From: Salinivirgaceae bacterium
GTDB lineage: Bacteria > Bacteroidota > Bacteroidia > Bacteroidales > SZUA-534
DNA: 64,000 bases
Assembly: GCA_024405635.1 (NCBI GenBank)
Contig: JAKSOL010000001.1
Location: 16,048-80,047, forward strand
Reading direction: 5' to 3'
The translations under genes and the position numbers were made by a program. The notes under the pieces were generated by a model that was given only the letters and a program-made list of their open reading frames with translations, was not told the DNA's origin and searched no databases. Shown here in pieces: positions 9,449 to 19,198 of the stretch. Within the stretch, counting starts at the first letter, position 1; every line of letters starts with the position of its first letter.

Positions 9449-12286
9449 ATGAACAAGATAGTTGAGGACGAAAATTTTGTGCGAGTTTATGGTGCTCGCG
9501 TACATAATTTGAAGAACATCGACGTTGAAATTCCGCGAAACAAACTCACTGTTATTACAGGATTGAGCGGAAGTGGTAAATCGTCGTTAGCTTTCGACAC
9601 TATTTATGCCGAAGGTCAACGCCGTTACCTTGAAACATTTTCGGCCTATGCTCGTCAAATGCTTGGCGTAATGGAACGTCCTGATGTTGATAAAATTACA
9701 GGATTAAGCCCAGTTATATCTATTGAGCAGAAAACCACAAACAAAAATCCACGTTCAACTGTTGGAACCACCACAGAGATATACGATTTCTTCCGCTTGC
9801 TTTTTGCGCGCGCTGGCGAGGCTTACTCGTACAACACTGGCAAAAAAATGGTAAAATACACTGAAGAACAGATAGTTGAAGATATAATTACCAAGCTAAC
9901 TGGGCAAAAAGTGTATATGCTTGCCCCCATTGTAAAAAACCGCAAGGGACATTACAAGGCAGAGTTTGAAAAACTAATGTCGCACGGATACCTTACAGCC
10001 CGTGTCGATGGCGAAATTGTTGACCTTAGGCCTGGCATGCGGCTCGACCGTTACAAAAACCACTCAATTGACGTGGTGATTGATAAACTAAAAATTGACG
10101 AAAAAGACCGCAAACGAATTACCGAGTCGCTGCAAGTGGCTATGCGTCAGGGACAAGGAACAATTTCTGTTCAACAGATGGAAACCAAGCAAGAGTGGTT
10201 CTTTAGTAAACATTTAATGTGCCCCGACACTGGTTTGTCATACAATGAGCCTGCTCCTCACTCTTTTTCGTTTAACTCGCCATTGGGCGCTTGCCCAACT
10301 TGTAAAGGTTTGGGGGTAGTTAATAAAATTGATGTTGATAAAGTTATTCCCAACCGAAACCTAAGTATAAAACAAGGCGGCATTGTGCCTTTGGGAAAAT
10401 ATCGAAACGACTTGTTTTTTGCACAAATTGAAGCAGTGTTGGCAAAGTTTCAAGAAAAAATTGACACCCCCATTGCCGAATTGTCTGACGAGGCTCTTGA
10501 TGCTGTGCTTAATGGTTACGATCAACCTTTTGCGCTCCTTAAAACTCCAATTGGCTCGAACTCTGGCTACTATATGAGCTTTCAAGGCGTGTTGATGTAT
10601 TTGCAAGGCGACATGAACGAAGATGTACGCGAAGACGACGATAAAAAAGTTGGTTCTTCGTTTGTGAAATTATGTACTTGTCCCGAATGTGGCGGTGCAC
10701 GTTTGCGAAAAGAATCACTCCACTTCAAAATTGATGGGAAAAACATTGCCGAACTTGCCGAAATGGACATCAAATCGTTGTCTGAATGGCTTGTTGGTCT
10801 TGAGGATAGATTGAACGATAAGCAAAAAATAATAGCAACCGAAACATTAAAAGAAATACGCAGCCGACTGCAGTTTCTTGTGAAAGTTGGTCTTGGCTAT
10901 TTGTCGCTAAACCGTACATCGCGTAGTTTGTCGGGTGGCGAAAGTCAACGCATACGCCTTGCAACTCAAATCGGCTCTCAGTTGGTTAATGTTCTTTACA
11001 TTCTTGATGAGCCTAGTATAGGTTTGCACCAACGTGACAACACTAAGCTAATCAATTCGTTACGCGAATTATGCAACGCTGGTAATACTGTGATTGTGGT
11101 TGAGCACGACCGCGATATGATGCTAGCTTCCGATTATATAGTTGATATAGGTCCCTTTGCAGGCCGACGTGGCGGAAATCTTGTGGCACAAGGAACTCCC
11201 GAGCAAATTCTGAAAAGCAATTCGTTGACTGCACAATACCTGAATGGCGAAAAATCAATAGCAGTGCCAGCTAAACGTCGCGACGGAAATGGTCAATATC
11301 TGGTTCTTGAACATGCTGTTGGGCATAACCTTAAAGATGTAACTTTAAAGTTGCCTCTTGGCTTATTTGTTTGTGTTACAGGTGTTTCTGGAAGCGGAAA
11401 GTCATCTCTTATCAACGAAACTTTGCAGCCAATTCTGAACAAATATTTCTACCATTCGGTTCAAGAGCCTTTGCCGTATGGTAACATTATTGGCATTGAA
11501 AATATCGACAAGATTATTGATGTGAACCAAGAACCTGTAGGCCGCACACCTCGTTCAAATCCAGCAACTTATTGCGGCTTTTTTGCCGATATACGTATGT
11601 TGTTTGAGCGTTTGCCAGAGGCTCAAATTCGAGGTTTCAAGGCAGGTCGTTTTTCGTTTAATATAAAAGGCGGTCGTTGTGAAACTTGCAAAGGTGCTGG
11701 CGTTCAGACAATTGAAATGAACTTTTTGCCCGATGTGTTGGTAAATTGCCCCGAGTGTAATGGCCAACGCTACAATCGCGAAACTCTTGAAGTACGTTTT
11801 AAAGGAAAATCAATCTCTGAGGTGCTTGATATGACTGTAAATCAGGCTGTTGAGTTCTTTGAAAATGTGCCAAAAATTCTCCAAAAAGTTAAGGCTTTGC
11901 AAGATGTAGGTTTGGGTTACATTAAACTTGGTCAACCATCAACCACCTTGAGTGGAGGCGAAAGTCAACGTATAAAACTTGCAGCAGAACTTGCTAAAAA
12001 AGATACAGGCAAAACACTTTACATTCTTGACGAACCAACAACGGGTTTGCATTTTGAGGACATTAACGTGTTGCTTGGAGTGCTGAATAAATTAGTTGAA
12101 AAAGGCAATACAGTTGTTGTTATCGAGCACAATCTTGATGTTATTAAAATGGCCGATTACATTATTGATATGGGAATGGAAGGTGGTGCAGCTGGTGGCC
12201 AAATTGTGTGCGAAGGAACTCCTGAACAAATTGTAAAACAGGGCGTTGGATATACCGTTCAGTACTTAAAAAATGAACTAAAATAA
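9449..12286 (+). CDS. uvrA: Excinuclease ABC subunit A (UvrA)
   Basis: 945 aa, normal for UvrA, the damage-recognition ATPase of nucleotide excision repair. Visible parts: first Walker [10 protein letters not shown] (about residues 38-46), zinc-binding CPTCKGLG and CPECGGARL, first ABC signature [13 protein letters not shown], second Walker [10 protein letters not shown], a further zinc module (CETCKGAG ... CPECNGQRY), second signature [13 protein letters not shown] and Walker [14 protein letters not shown]. The frame is open further upstream (an ATG at 9374), but [10 protein letters not shown] at 9449 aligns with normal UvrA N-termini and follows a promoter box. Confidence 0.98.
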   Translation: MNKIVEDENFVRVYGARVHNLKNIDVEIPRNKLTVITGLSGSGKSSLAFDTIYAEGQRRYLETFSAYARQMLGVMERPDVDKITGLSPVISIEQKTTNKNPRSTVGTTTEIYDFFRLLFARAGEAYSYNTGKKMVKYTEEQIVEDIITKLTGQKVYMLAPIVKNRKGHYKAEFEKLMSHGYLTARVDGEIVDLRPGMRLDRYKNHSIDVVIDKLKIDEKDRKRITESLQVAMRQGQGTISVQQMETKQEWFFSKHLMCPDTGLSYNEPAPHSFSFNSPLGACPTCKGLGVVNKIDVDKVIPNRNLSIKQGGIVPLGKYRNDLFFAQIEAVLAKFQEKIDTPIAELSDEALDAVLNGYDQPFALLKTPIGSNSGYYMSFQGVLMYLQGDMNEDVREDDDKKVGSSFVKLCTCPECGGARLRKESLHFKIDGKNIAELAEMDIKSLSEWLVGLEDRLNDKQKIIATETLKEIRSRLQFLVKVGLGYLSLNRTSRSLSGGESQRIRLATQIGSQLVNVLYILDEPSIGLHQRDNTKLINSLRELCNAGNTVIVVEHDRDMMLASDYIVDIGPFAGRRGGNLVAQGTPEQILKSNSLTAQYLNGEKSIAVPAKRRDGNGQYLVLEHAVGHNLKDVTLKLPLGLFVCVTGVSGSGKSSLINETLQPILNKYFYHSVQEPLPYGNIIGIENIDKIIDVNQEPVGRTPRSNPATYCGFFADIRMLFERLPEAQIRGFKAGRFSFNIKGGRCETCKGAGVQTIEMNFLPDVLVNCPECNGQRYNRETLEVRFKGKSISEVLDMTVNQAVEFFENVPKILQKVKALQDVGLGYIKLGQPSTTLSGGESQRIKLAAELAKKDTGKTLYILDEPTTGLHFEDINVLLGVLNKLVEKGNTVVVIEHNLDVIKMADYIIDMGMEGGAAGGQIVCEGTPEQIVKQGVGYTVQYLKNELK

Positions 12287-12355
12287 GATAGTCGACACAA
12301 TATTGCTAGGCAGTTTGTTTTCGAAAAAACAAAGCAGCACTTTGAAGTAAATTTT

Positions 12356-12363
12356 TACCTTTG
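12356..12363 (+). promoter_or_regulatory. Bacteroidota -7 box for the nucleoside kinase gene
   Basis: TACCTTTG, an exact TAnnTTTG match 26 bases before the ATG at 12390. An AT-rich dyad (TTTGTTTT/AAAACAAA, about 12314-12333) precedes it and might help end uvrA transcription, though it lacks a clean U tract. Confidence 0.5.
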
Positions 12364-12389
12364 GTGAGTATCGTTAAAAAATCATAGGT

Positions 12390-14045
12390 ATGATTGAAAT
12401 TATCTGCAAAAACAACGGAGTGCGCAAACAATTTGAAACACCACTTTCGTTGCTCCAATTGGCTAAAGATTTAGGAGTTGAACTTAAATACCCAATCTTT
12501 GGCGCTTATGTGAATAACAAACTGAAAGAACTTGACTACGTGGTATATAACTCTCGTACAGTTAAGTTTATCGATATTACCGATGTTAACGGAATGCGCA
12601 TGTACGTTCGCTCGCTTTGCTTTTTGCTTCAAAAAGCCGTTGGCGATGTTACCGACGGTCATGTGCGCATCGAACACTCAATATCAAAAGGTTACTATTG
12701 CGAATTAGATGGCTTTAACTCCGATTTGACCGATAAAGTGGTTGCTGATATTGTTACACGCATGCACGAATTGGTTAAACAAGATTTGCCATACGAGCGC
12801 AAACACCTTCTGACTGAGGATGTTATAAAAATATTTGAAGATAAAAGTGCTCACGAAAAAGCTAAACTCTTACGTACACGCGGTCACTTGTATTCGTCAA
12901 TCTATCGTTTGGCCGACAAAGAAGATTATTTCTACGGATGCTTGTTGCCATCAACTGGTTACCTTTCGGTTTTCGACTTGAAAAAATACAACGATGGAAT
13001 GCTGCTCATGATTCCTAAAGCATCAGACCCAACTGTAACAGCTGACGTGCTTGCTCAAGACAAATTGTTTGAAGTGCTACATGAGTTTAAAGGTTGGAAC
13101 AAAATATTGAACATCAGCTATATAAGTAATATTAACGATAAGGTTGATAGTGGCCAAGTTGGCGAGTTGATTAAGATATCGGAGGCTTTGCACGAAAAGA
13201 AAATGGCCAACATTGCCGATATGATTTGCAACCGCCCAATTCGTCCACGATTGGTGCTACTTTCTGGCCCATCATCATCGGGAAAAACAACATCGGCTCA
13301 ACGGCTAGCTGTGCAACTGAAAGTTGTTGGCCTTTCGCCAGTTACCATTTCGCTCGATAACTATTTTGTTGATCGCGAAAAAACTCCTCTTGACGAAAAT
13401 GGAGAATACGATTTTGAGTGTATTGAAGCTCTTGATATGCCAAAGTTGAACGAAGATTTAAACGCTCTTTTGGCAGGTAAAACCATTCAAGTACCAAAAT
13501 TCTCGTTCATTGAAGGCAAACGATATTACGATGGAGAAACAATGTCTATTGATGAAAATACAATCATTCTTGCCGAAGGAATACACGCACTTAATCCTCG
13601 TTTAACGTCGCAAGTTGACGATAGTTTGAAGTTTAAGATTTACGCATCGGCGCTCACAACCGTTTCAATCGACGACCAAAACCGTATTCCGACAACCGAT
13701 ACTCGGCTTATTCGTCGTATAGTTCGCGATTATCGCACGCGAGGCTATAGTGCTCTTGATACAATTAGTCGTTGGCCAAGCGTTCGTCGCGGTGAGGATA
13801 GGCATATTTTCCCATTCCAAGAAGAGGCCGATGTGATGTTTAATACAGCTTTGCCTTACGAGACAGGCGTACTAAAACGTTATGCCGAACCAATAATCTC
13901 GCAAGTGCCACCAAATTCGCCTGCTTATGCTGAGGCAATCCGTTTACTCAAGTTCTTTAGTTATGTAAAACCAATTCCCGACGACGAGATTCCACCAACG
14001 TCAATCTTGCGTGAATTTTTGGGAGGAAGTAGTTTTAAATATTAA
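12390..14045 (+). CDS. TGS/PRK-type nucleoside (uridine-like) kinase
   Basis: 551 aa. The first ~60 residues resemble a TGS domain, then a threonyl-tRNA-synthetase additional-domain-like region with HVRIEHSISKGYYCEL, then a phosphoribulokinase/uridine-kinase P-loop domain (Walker A GPSSSGKTT, about residues 292-300; TISLDNYFVDREKTP after it). Such three-part proteins are widespread in Bacteroidota and annotated as nucleoside kinases. The exact substrate cannot be told from sequence. Monocistronic between its own -7 box and a strong terminator. Confidence 0.9.
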   Translation: MIEIICKNNGVRKQFETPLSLLQLAKDLGVELKYPIFGAYVNNKLKELDYVVYNSRTVKFIDITDVNGMRMYVRSLCFLLQKAVGDVTDGHVRIEHSISKGYYCELDGFNSDLTDKVVADIVTRMHELVKQDLPYERKHLLTEDVIKIFEDKSAHEKAKLLRTRGHLYSSIYRLADKEDYFYGCLLPSTGYLSVFDLKKYNDGMLLMIPKASDPTVTADVLAQDKLFEVLHEFKGWNKILNISYISNINDKVDSGQVGELIKISEALHEKKMANIADMICNRPIRPRLVLLSGPSSSGKTTSAQRLAVQLKVVGLSPVTISLDNYFVDREKTPLDENGEYDFECIEALDMPKLNEDLNALLAGKTIQVPKFSFIEGKRYYDGETMSIDENTIILAEGIHALNPRLTSQVDDSLKFKIYASALTTVSIDDQNRIPTTDTRLIRRIVRDYRTRGYSALDTISRWPSVRRGEDRHIFPFQEEADVMFNTALPYETGVLKRYAEPIISQVPPNSPAYAEAIRLLKFFSYVKPIPDDEIPPTSILREFLGGSSFKY

Positions 14046-14057
14046 TTTATTTCATGT

Positions 14058-14094
14058 AAAAAGTTGGCAAAAATCATTCTTGTCAACTTTTTTT
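14058..14094 (+). terminator. Rho-independent terminator after the nucleoside kinase
   Basis: Thirteen-base stem (14058-14070 with 14080-14092, one G-U pair), nine-base loop and a U tract; 13 bases after the stop codon. Confidence 0.88.
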
Positions 14095-14196
14095 CATTTA
14101 TGCACAAAAAAAGTTAATACAAAGTGTCTTGTAATCTTGGTGGTATCTTCAATTTGAGTACTTTAGCAAATTATTGATTACACTGTTTAACAGTCT

Positions 14197-15675
14197 ATGT
14201 TAAAAACGAATTTGATTTTAGGAATTATCAGTTTGTTCACAGTTTTTGGACTGATAGGCGAGCCGGTAACCTTATCCTCAAATATGCCAGAAACTGCCGA
14301 TGCAGGTAGTGAATTTTTGGTTGAAGTAACAATCAAAAAAGGTGATGTTGAAGGCTTTGCACGTTTTCAGCAAACTTTGCCTGTTGGTTTAACTGCAGTT
14401 GCTCGTCAAACAGCAAATGGCGACTTTTCTTTCGTCGATCAAAAGGTTAAAATTCAATGGATGCGAGTTCCTTACGATCGCGAGTTTGTTGTTTCATATT
14501 CAATTCAAGTCGATCCTTCAATTTCGGGTACTTTTGACATCGATGGAACGTTCTCATACATTATGGATAATGCAGTGCAAACTGCTAATCTTGAGAGTTC
14601 TGCAATTGAAATAGTAAACAAAGATACTGCGGCGGTGGCAATGGTCGATCAGTTAACATACTCTTACCAAAATGTTAGTATCAAAACGGTTGATTGTATT
14701 CGCCAAAAACCATATTTGAACGACGACGACGAGATTATTGTTAATCTAATGGTCAATAAGGGTGATTTGGATCAGTTTGGAAAAATTCAAGAACAAGTTC
14801 CTGTTGGTTATCGTGCAGAGAGTATTCGTTCAAAAAATTCAATTTTTACATTCAAAAACCACATTGTAAAATTCTTGTGGATGAACATGCCTACTGATGC
14901 TCAATTTATTGTTTCATACAAATTGGTGCCAGAAGGTGAAGTTCCTGATCAAGCTTTTGTTATTACTGGTACTTTTTCGTATGCCGAAAGTGACAGAACA
15001 AAAACTTTATCAATAGCTGAACGTAGCGTTGAACTTGAGAACTTTAACGAAGAAGAATTGGTGGTTGAAGAAAAGAAACCAATTGATGAGGAAGAATCTA
15101 TTGCCAATCCGTATGCAGCTGCGCTTAATGCGGCTAACATAGCTGCTTCGTTTGGTGGCAACTACTATTCGGTTCCCGATAATTCGCAAGCAACTCGTCT
15201 TGCAAATTCTACAAATAGTGAGTATTATAACGCTTCGTCAAGTGGCGATTCCTATAGCAGCTCGTCTTCTTATTCTTCAACAGCAACTTTGGCTGAAAGA
15301 ACTAGTTCTAGTGTTAATGGTGCATCAACAAGCAAAACTCGTAAAAAACGAGGTGAGGAAACAATGCAAGTATCAACTCCAGCACCGGAGCGTGGCGTAG
15401 CTTATAAAGTGCAAATTGCTGCTGGTCATAAATTAGTTGGCAAAAACTACTTCAAGCGTCTAAATATTAAAGAAAAAGTTCAAGTTGAGGCGCACAATGG
15501 TTGGAACAAGTACACCATTGGTCATTTTAACGAGTACAAAGATGCTCGCGATTACAGAGTATATGTTTGGAATAATACTCCAATTCAAGATGCCTTTGTA
15601 ACTGCATACAACAACGGATTGCGCATCACTGTTCAAGAGGCTTTGATGATATCAAATCAAAAGTGGTATAAATAG
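14197..15675 (+). CDS. Exported protein with duplicated beta domain and SPOR-like C-terminus
   Basis: 492 aa. A hydrophobic N-terminus (ILGIISLFTVFGLIG) is followed by two copies of one domain, about residues 28-135 and 165-270: both contain KGD-(V/L)-(E/D)-x-F, a PVG motif, (Q/L)WM and GTFSY at matching places. Then comes a Ser/Asn-rich linker (about 320-390) and a C-terminal SPOR-like fold (VAYKVQIAAGHKLVGK ... YTIGHFNEYKDARDYR), which in known SPOR domains binds denuded septal peptidoglycan. The gene is 34 bases upstream of a beta-barrel protein gene and probably cotranscribed. I do not recognise the full-length family. Confidence 0.8.
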   Translation: MLKTNLILGIISLFTVFGLIGEPVTLSSNMPETADAGSEFLVEVTIKKGDVEGFARFQQTLPVGLTAVARQTANGDFSFVDQKVKIQWMRVPYDREFVVSYSIQVDPSISGTFDIDGTFSYIMDNAVQTANLESSAIEIVNKDTAAVAMVDQLTYSYQNVSIKTVDCIRQKPYLNDDDEIIVNLMVNKGDLDQFGKIQEQVPVGYRAESIRSKNSIFTFKNHIVKFLWMNMPTDAQFIVSYKLVPEGEVPDQAFVITGTFSYAESDRTKTLSIAERSVELENFNEEELVVEEKKPIDEEESIANPYAAALNAANIAASFGGNYYSVPDNSQATRLANSTNSEYYNASSSGDSYSSSSSYSSTATLAERTSSSVNGASTSKTRKKRGEETMQVSTPAPERGVAYKVQIAAGHKLVGKNYFKRLNIKEKVQVEAHNGWNKYTIGHFNEYKDARDYRVYVWNNTPIQDAFVTAYNNGLRITVQEALMISNQKWYK

Positions 15676-15709
15676 CACTGCGACGAAGGTTGAAAGGAAA
15701 TATTGAGAA

Positions 15710-17038
15710 ATGAAAAAGGTTGCGGTAATATTATTCAGCTTACTAACATTTATCCTCCCATCGGTCAATGCTCAAGACATTGACGAAGATTATTTGTCGG
15801 TTTTGCTTGAGGAGGATGAAGAAGATTCAAATCTTGCTTTCAAACCAGTTCTTGGTTTAGGTGTGGGTTCCTTTTCGTTTTTTGGCGATGTAACCGATTA
15901 TTTGAGCTCTCCAGCAAACGGCATAACTAGTTATAGATTGGGAATTAGCCGTGTTATTGGCAAGTGTTTCGATATGGAGTTCCACGGAACAATGGGCTCG
16001 GTTGGAGGTAATCAATACAATGGTTCTGCAACCGATACGTTGAATTTCCGTTCACAATTGTTTATGGGTGGCGTTTCGGTTTATTACAATTTTAACCATT
16101 TGCTTATCCGTAAACGACCTATTCATCCTTATGTGTCGTTGGGTTTGGAGGTCTTTCAGTTTTCGCCTAAGGGTGATTTGAAAGACAAAAACGGCAACTG
16201 CTACAATTATTGGAAAGACGGTTCAATTCGCGACGCTTCTGGTAATGTTATTTCTCGCGATTACGAATACGAAACTGGATTGCGTGAACTGACTGACCAA
16301 AATTACTCAAAAACAACAGTTGCTATTCCTTTCGATTTGGGAGTTAACTTTACCATAACTAACCGTGTTACTTGCCGTACAGGTGCTGCAGTTCACGTGC
16401 TGATGTCTGATTATGTTGACAATGTTAAAGGTGGCAAGGGTTGGAAAAACGATATTGTGATGAATACATACGTATCCTTGTCGGTTGACTTGTTCTCGTC
16501 TGATGAGGAGTTGGTGGCAGTTGAAAACTTCCGTAACTTGAAATTTACCGTAACCGACCATATGGACGAAGATGGCGATGGCGTTGATGACTTTAACGAT
16601 GAGTGTCCAGGTACTCCTGCAAAAGTTAAGGTTTATCCTAATGGTTGCCCTGTCGATAGCGACCACGATGGCGTTCCAGATTATCTTGACAAGCAAAAAG
16701 ATACTCCAATTGGAAAAAATGTTGTGGTTGATGCCGATGGTGTAAAAATGTCAGATTCACAAGTTATTTCATTATTGTATAATCCTGACGCTATTACTCG
16801 TAATAAAGTTAAGATATACAATGATGCAGCTGAAGCTGCTGCAACTGACTCAGAAGAGGAGCAAGATGACGTAAAACAAAAGGGTATTCCTGATAAATTT
16901 AAGCATGTTGATATAAATGGAGACCGATATATTTCGCACGAGGAGTTGCAACTTGCTATTGATGCAATTTTTGAAGGAAAAAGCACACTTACTCCTGCTG
17001 ATATCAGTGAGTTACAAGACTTCTTCTTTAAACAATAA
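15710..17038 (+). CDS. Outer-membrane barrel protein with TSP3 calcium repeats and EF-hand
   Basis: 442 aa. Signal peptide (ends SVNAQ), an acidic segment, a beta-barrel-like region (about 45-285), thrombospondin type-3 calcium repeats (DEDGDGVDDFNDECPGTP and DSDHDGVPDYLD, about 290-330), an acidic spacer and a C-terminal EF-hand with a textbook 12-residue loop DINGDRYISHEE. TSP3 repeats usually link an OmpA barrel to a peptidoglycan-binding OmpA domain, but no such domain follows here. The upstream gene brings a SPOR-like domain instead. A role in envelope organisation is an inference. Confidence 0.82.
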   Translation: MKKVAVILFSLLTFILPSVNAQDIDEDYLSVLLEEDEEDSNLAFKPVLGLGVGSFSFFGDVTDYLSSPANGITSYRLGISRVIGKCFDMEFHGTMGSVGGNQYNGSATDTLNFRSQLFMGGVSVYYNFNHLLIRKRPIHPYVSLGLEVFQFSPKGDLKDKNGNCYNYWKDGSIRDASGNVISRDYEYETGLRELTDQNYSKTTVAIPFDLGVNFTITNRVTCRTGAAVHVLMSDYVDNVKGGKGWKNDIVMNTYVSLSVDLFSSDEELVAVENFRNLKFTVTDHMDEDGDGVDDFNDECPGTPAKVKVYPNGCPVDSDHDGVPDYLDKQKDTPIGKNVVVDADGVKMSDSQVISLLYNPDAITRNKVKIYNDAAEAAATDSEEEQDDVKQKGIPDKFKHVDINGDRYISHEELQLAIDAIFEGKSTLTPADISELQDFFFKQ

Positions 17039-17056
17039 TCGGATTTTAACACATAT

Positions 17057-17098
17057 AAAAAAGCCATCTGAATTTATTTTAGATGGCTTTTGTTTTTT
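17057..17098. terminator. Bidirectional terminator between convergent genes
   Basis: AAAAAAGCCATCT pairs with AGATGGCTTTT across an 11-base loop. U tracts are present in both directions, serving the barrel gene (+) and smpB (-). Confidence 0.88.
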
Positions 17099-17115
17099 TT
17101 ATGTTGTAGTGATGA

Positions 17116-17571
17116 TTATCGTCGTTGTTTGCTAATTCTGTCTAATTCACGTTTGCTGTCACGTTGTTTAATGTCCTCTCGTTTGTCAAACACTTTCTTA
17201 CCACGTGCTAGTCCTATCTCAATTTTAACTAGTCCTCGTTCGTTAATAAACAGCGAAATAGGGACAACAGTGAACCCTTTTTCTTTTATTTTCTTTTCCA
17301 TTTTGTCCAACTCACGGCGGTTAAGCAATAGTTTTCGTTCGCGACGAGGCTCGTGGTTTGTGTATCCACCGTGGTCATATTCGGCAATGTACATGTTCTT
17401 AATAAACAATTCGCTATTTTGAAAAAAGCAGAATGTTTCAGTTAAACTTGCTTTGCCTGCCCTAATTGATTTTATTTCAGTTCCAGTGAGTTGCACTCCT
17501 GCTACAAACTTTTCAGTAATCTCGTACTGGAAAAATGCTCGTTTGTTGCGTAACTTTATATCGTTTGCCAT
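17116..17571 (-). CDS. smpB: SsrA-binding protein SmpB
   Basis: 151 aa, the normal length. SmpB binds tmRNA and delivers it to stalled ribosomes (trans-translation). Diagnostic sequence: NKRAFFQYEITEKFVAGVQLTG at the start, TEIKSIRAGKASL, and a basic C-terminal tail (KREDIKQRDSKRELDR) that enters the mRNA channel. It lies 9 bases downstream of the Yip1-like gene, so the two are probably cotranscribed. The tmRNA gene itself is not in this window. Confidence 0.97.
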   Translation of the reverse strand: MANDIKLRNKRAFFQYEITEKFVAGVQLTGTEIKSIRAGKASLTETFCFFQNSELFIKNMYIAEYDHGGYTNHEPRRERKLLLNRRELDKMEKKIKEKGFTVVPISLFINERGLVKIEIGLARGKKVFDKREDIKQRDSKRELDRISKQRR

Positions 17572-17580
17572 AATGCTTTC

Positions 17581-18141
17581 TTATAATAAGGTTTTGCAGA
17601 GGTTGAGTGTCATTGTATAACTCAACAACATTAGTATAAAGGAAAAAACTATTTTAAAAATGTTGGTTCTGCTTAAGTTTGGTTGTTTACTTTTTATTAT
17701 TTGCCAAAGAATAAATAGCGAGTATAAACCAAAGCAGGTTATCATTGCTGAAAGTTGATATAATATGCAAGCCACAATGTTAGTTGTAAACATTGGTAAT
17801 GATGCGTATTCAACCCAATACAACGATTGTTTATAATTACTATTACCTACTATCGATGATAGTAGTTTGTTTAGTATAATGCTACTAATTAATATGGTAG
17901 TAAATTGAGCAATTACAATGGGTAATACTTGTGATGTAATTATTGTTAAGTTGCTTGTGTTGCCAATCTCCCAAATAAATCGGCATAAAAAATTGAATAT
18001 AAACGAAATGGCAAGCAAAGGCATAATTACTTTAACAAGCATTGCTATGGGTTGTGGCGATGTGCTTATAAAGTTTGTTACCGAACTTTGCGGCGAGCGA
18101 AATTGCTCTATAATGGTTCTATATAATGCTTTCGGATTCAT
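17581..18141 (-). CDS. Yip1-family-like integral membrane protein
   Basis: 186 aa with about five hydrophobic segments (e.g. MLVKVIMPLLAISFIFNFL; VLPIVIAQFTTILISSIIL; IFKIVFSFILMLLSY). The pattern and the N-terminus (ALYRTIIEQFRSP) resemble bacterial Yip1/DUF1282 membrane proteins, whose function is unclear. ATG 18141 was used instead of the in-frame TTG at 18144. Located between smpB and the divergent miaA. Confidence 0.72.
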   Translation of the reverse strand: MNPKALYRTIIEQFRSPQSSVTNFISTSPQPIAMLVKVIMPLLAISFIFNFLCRFIWEIGNTSNLTIITSQVLPIVIAQFTTILISSIILNKLLSSIVGNSNYKQSLYWVEYASLPMFTTNIVACILYQLSAMITCFGLYSLFILWQIIKSKQPNLSRTNIFKIVFSFILMLLSYTMTLNLCKTLL

Positions 18142-18170
18142 CAATCTAAAATATCACTGCGAAAATAATC

Positions 18171-18178
18171 TAAATTTG
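18171..18178 (+). promoter_or_regulatory. Bacteroidota -7 box for miaA
   Basis: TAAATTTG matches TAnnTTTG, 32 bases before the ATG at 18211. No -33 TTTG at ideal spacing. Confidence 0.5.
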
Positions 18179-18210
18179 CAACTATTAGGAACAAAGACAC
18201 TCCTCTCAAT

Positions 18211-19131
18211 ATGAACTATAACGGAAAACTAATTACCATTTTAGGCCCAACGGCCACAGGTAAAACTGCACTTGCGGCTGCTTTGGCGGCAAAACTCGAT
18301 GCTGAAATTATCAGTGCAGATTCGCGACAGGTTTACCGATCAATGGATTTAGGTACAGGAAAGGATTTGGGCGATTATATTGTAGATGGAAAGCATATTC
18401 CTTATTATTTAATTGACATTGCAGAGCCAGGTTATAAGTACAATGTATTTGAATATCAGCGCGATTTCCATTCTGTTTATGAGTCGATTGTTAGTAGGAG
18501 GGTTCAGCCTATTCTTTGTGGAGGTACAGGGTTGTATATTGAAGCTGTGCTGAAAGGCTATCAAATGACCGATGTGCCTGTAAACCAAAAACTTCGTGAT
18601 GAACTTGAACAATATAGTTTGGAACAACTTACGCAGATGCTTGGCGAGTTGAAACCGTTGCATAACACGTCGGATACCGATACAAAAAAAAGAGCTATAC
18701 GTGGAATTGAAATTGCAATGTATCAGCGCGATAATAAGGAACAATTGCCCGATAGAAAGCCTATTGATAGCGTAATATTTGGCATTAACACACCACGTGA
18801 AATAGTTATCGATCGTATTAACAAGCGTCTTGTGCAACGCTTGAACGATGGCATGATTGATGAAGTGAAAATGTTGCTTGAAAGAGGTATTGCTCCTCAA
18901 GATTTAATTTACTATGGACTTGAGTACAAGTTCGTAACACAGTTCTTAACAGGCGAAATTTCGTACGATTTTATGGTTGAACATTTGGCTATTGCTATTC
19001 GTCAATTTGCTAAACGTCAAATGACTTGGTTTCGCCACATGGAACGTAATGGATTTAATATAAATTGGATTGATGGAACCTTGCCTTTAGAGCAAAAGGT
19101 TGATGCAGTTTTGCAAGTTTTGAATAAATAG
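18211..19131 (+). CDS. miaA: tRNA dimethylallyltransferase MiaA
   Basis: 306 aa. P-loop GPTATGKT (residues 11-18), ISADSRQVYRSMDLGTGK and GGTGLYIEAVLKG are diagnostic for MiaA, which adds the isopentenyl group to A37 of tRNAs reading UNN codons. The C-terminal RQFAKRQMTWFRH is the usual family motif. Divergent from the Yip1-like/smpB pair. Confidence 0.97.
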   Translation: MNYNGKLITILGPTATGKTALAAALAAKLDAEIISADSRQVYRSMDLGTGKDLGDYIVDGKHIPYYLIDIAEPGYKYNVFEYQRDFHSVYESIVSRRVQPILCGGTGLYIEAVLKGYQMTDVPVNQKLRDELEQYSLEQLTQMLGELKPLHNTSDTDTKKRAIRGIEIAMYQRDNKEQLPDRKPIDSVIFGINTPREIVIDRINKRLVQRLNDGMIDEVKMLLERGIAPQDLIYYGLEYKFVTQFLTGEISYDFMVEHLAIAIRQFAKRQMTWFRHMERNGFNINWIDGTLPLEQKVDAVLQVLNK

Positions 19132-19198
19132 TCGTTTCGTATCAAAAATTCAATTTTGATTACAAAAATCAGATTTCATTTGTTATTAAATGGTGAGA

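Noticed and set aside
19141..19160. Dyad ATCAAAA/TTTTGAT between miaA and the convergent gene
   Set aside because: Only AT pairs and no U tract; too weak to call a terminator.
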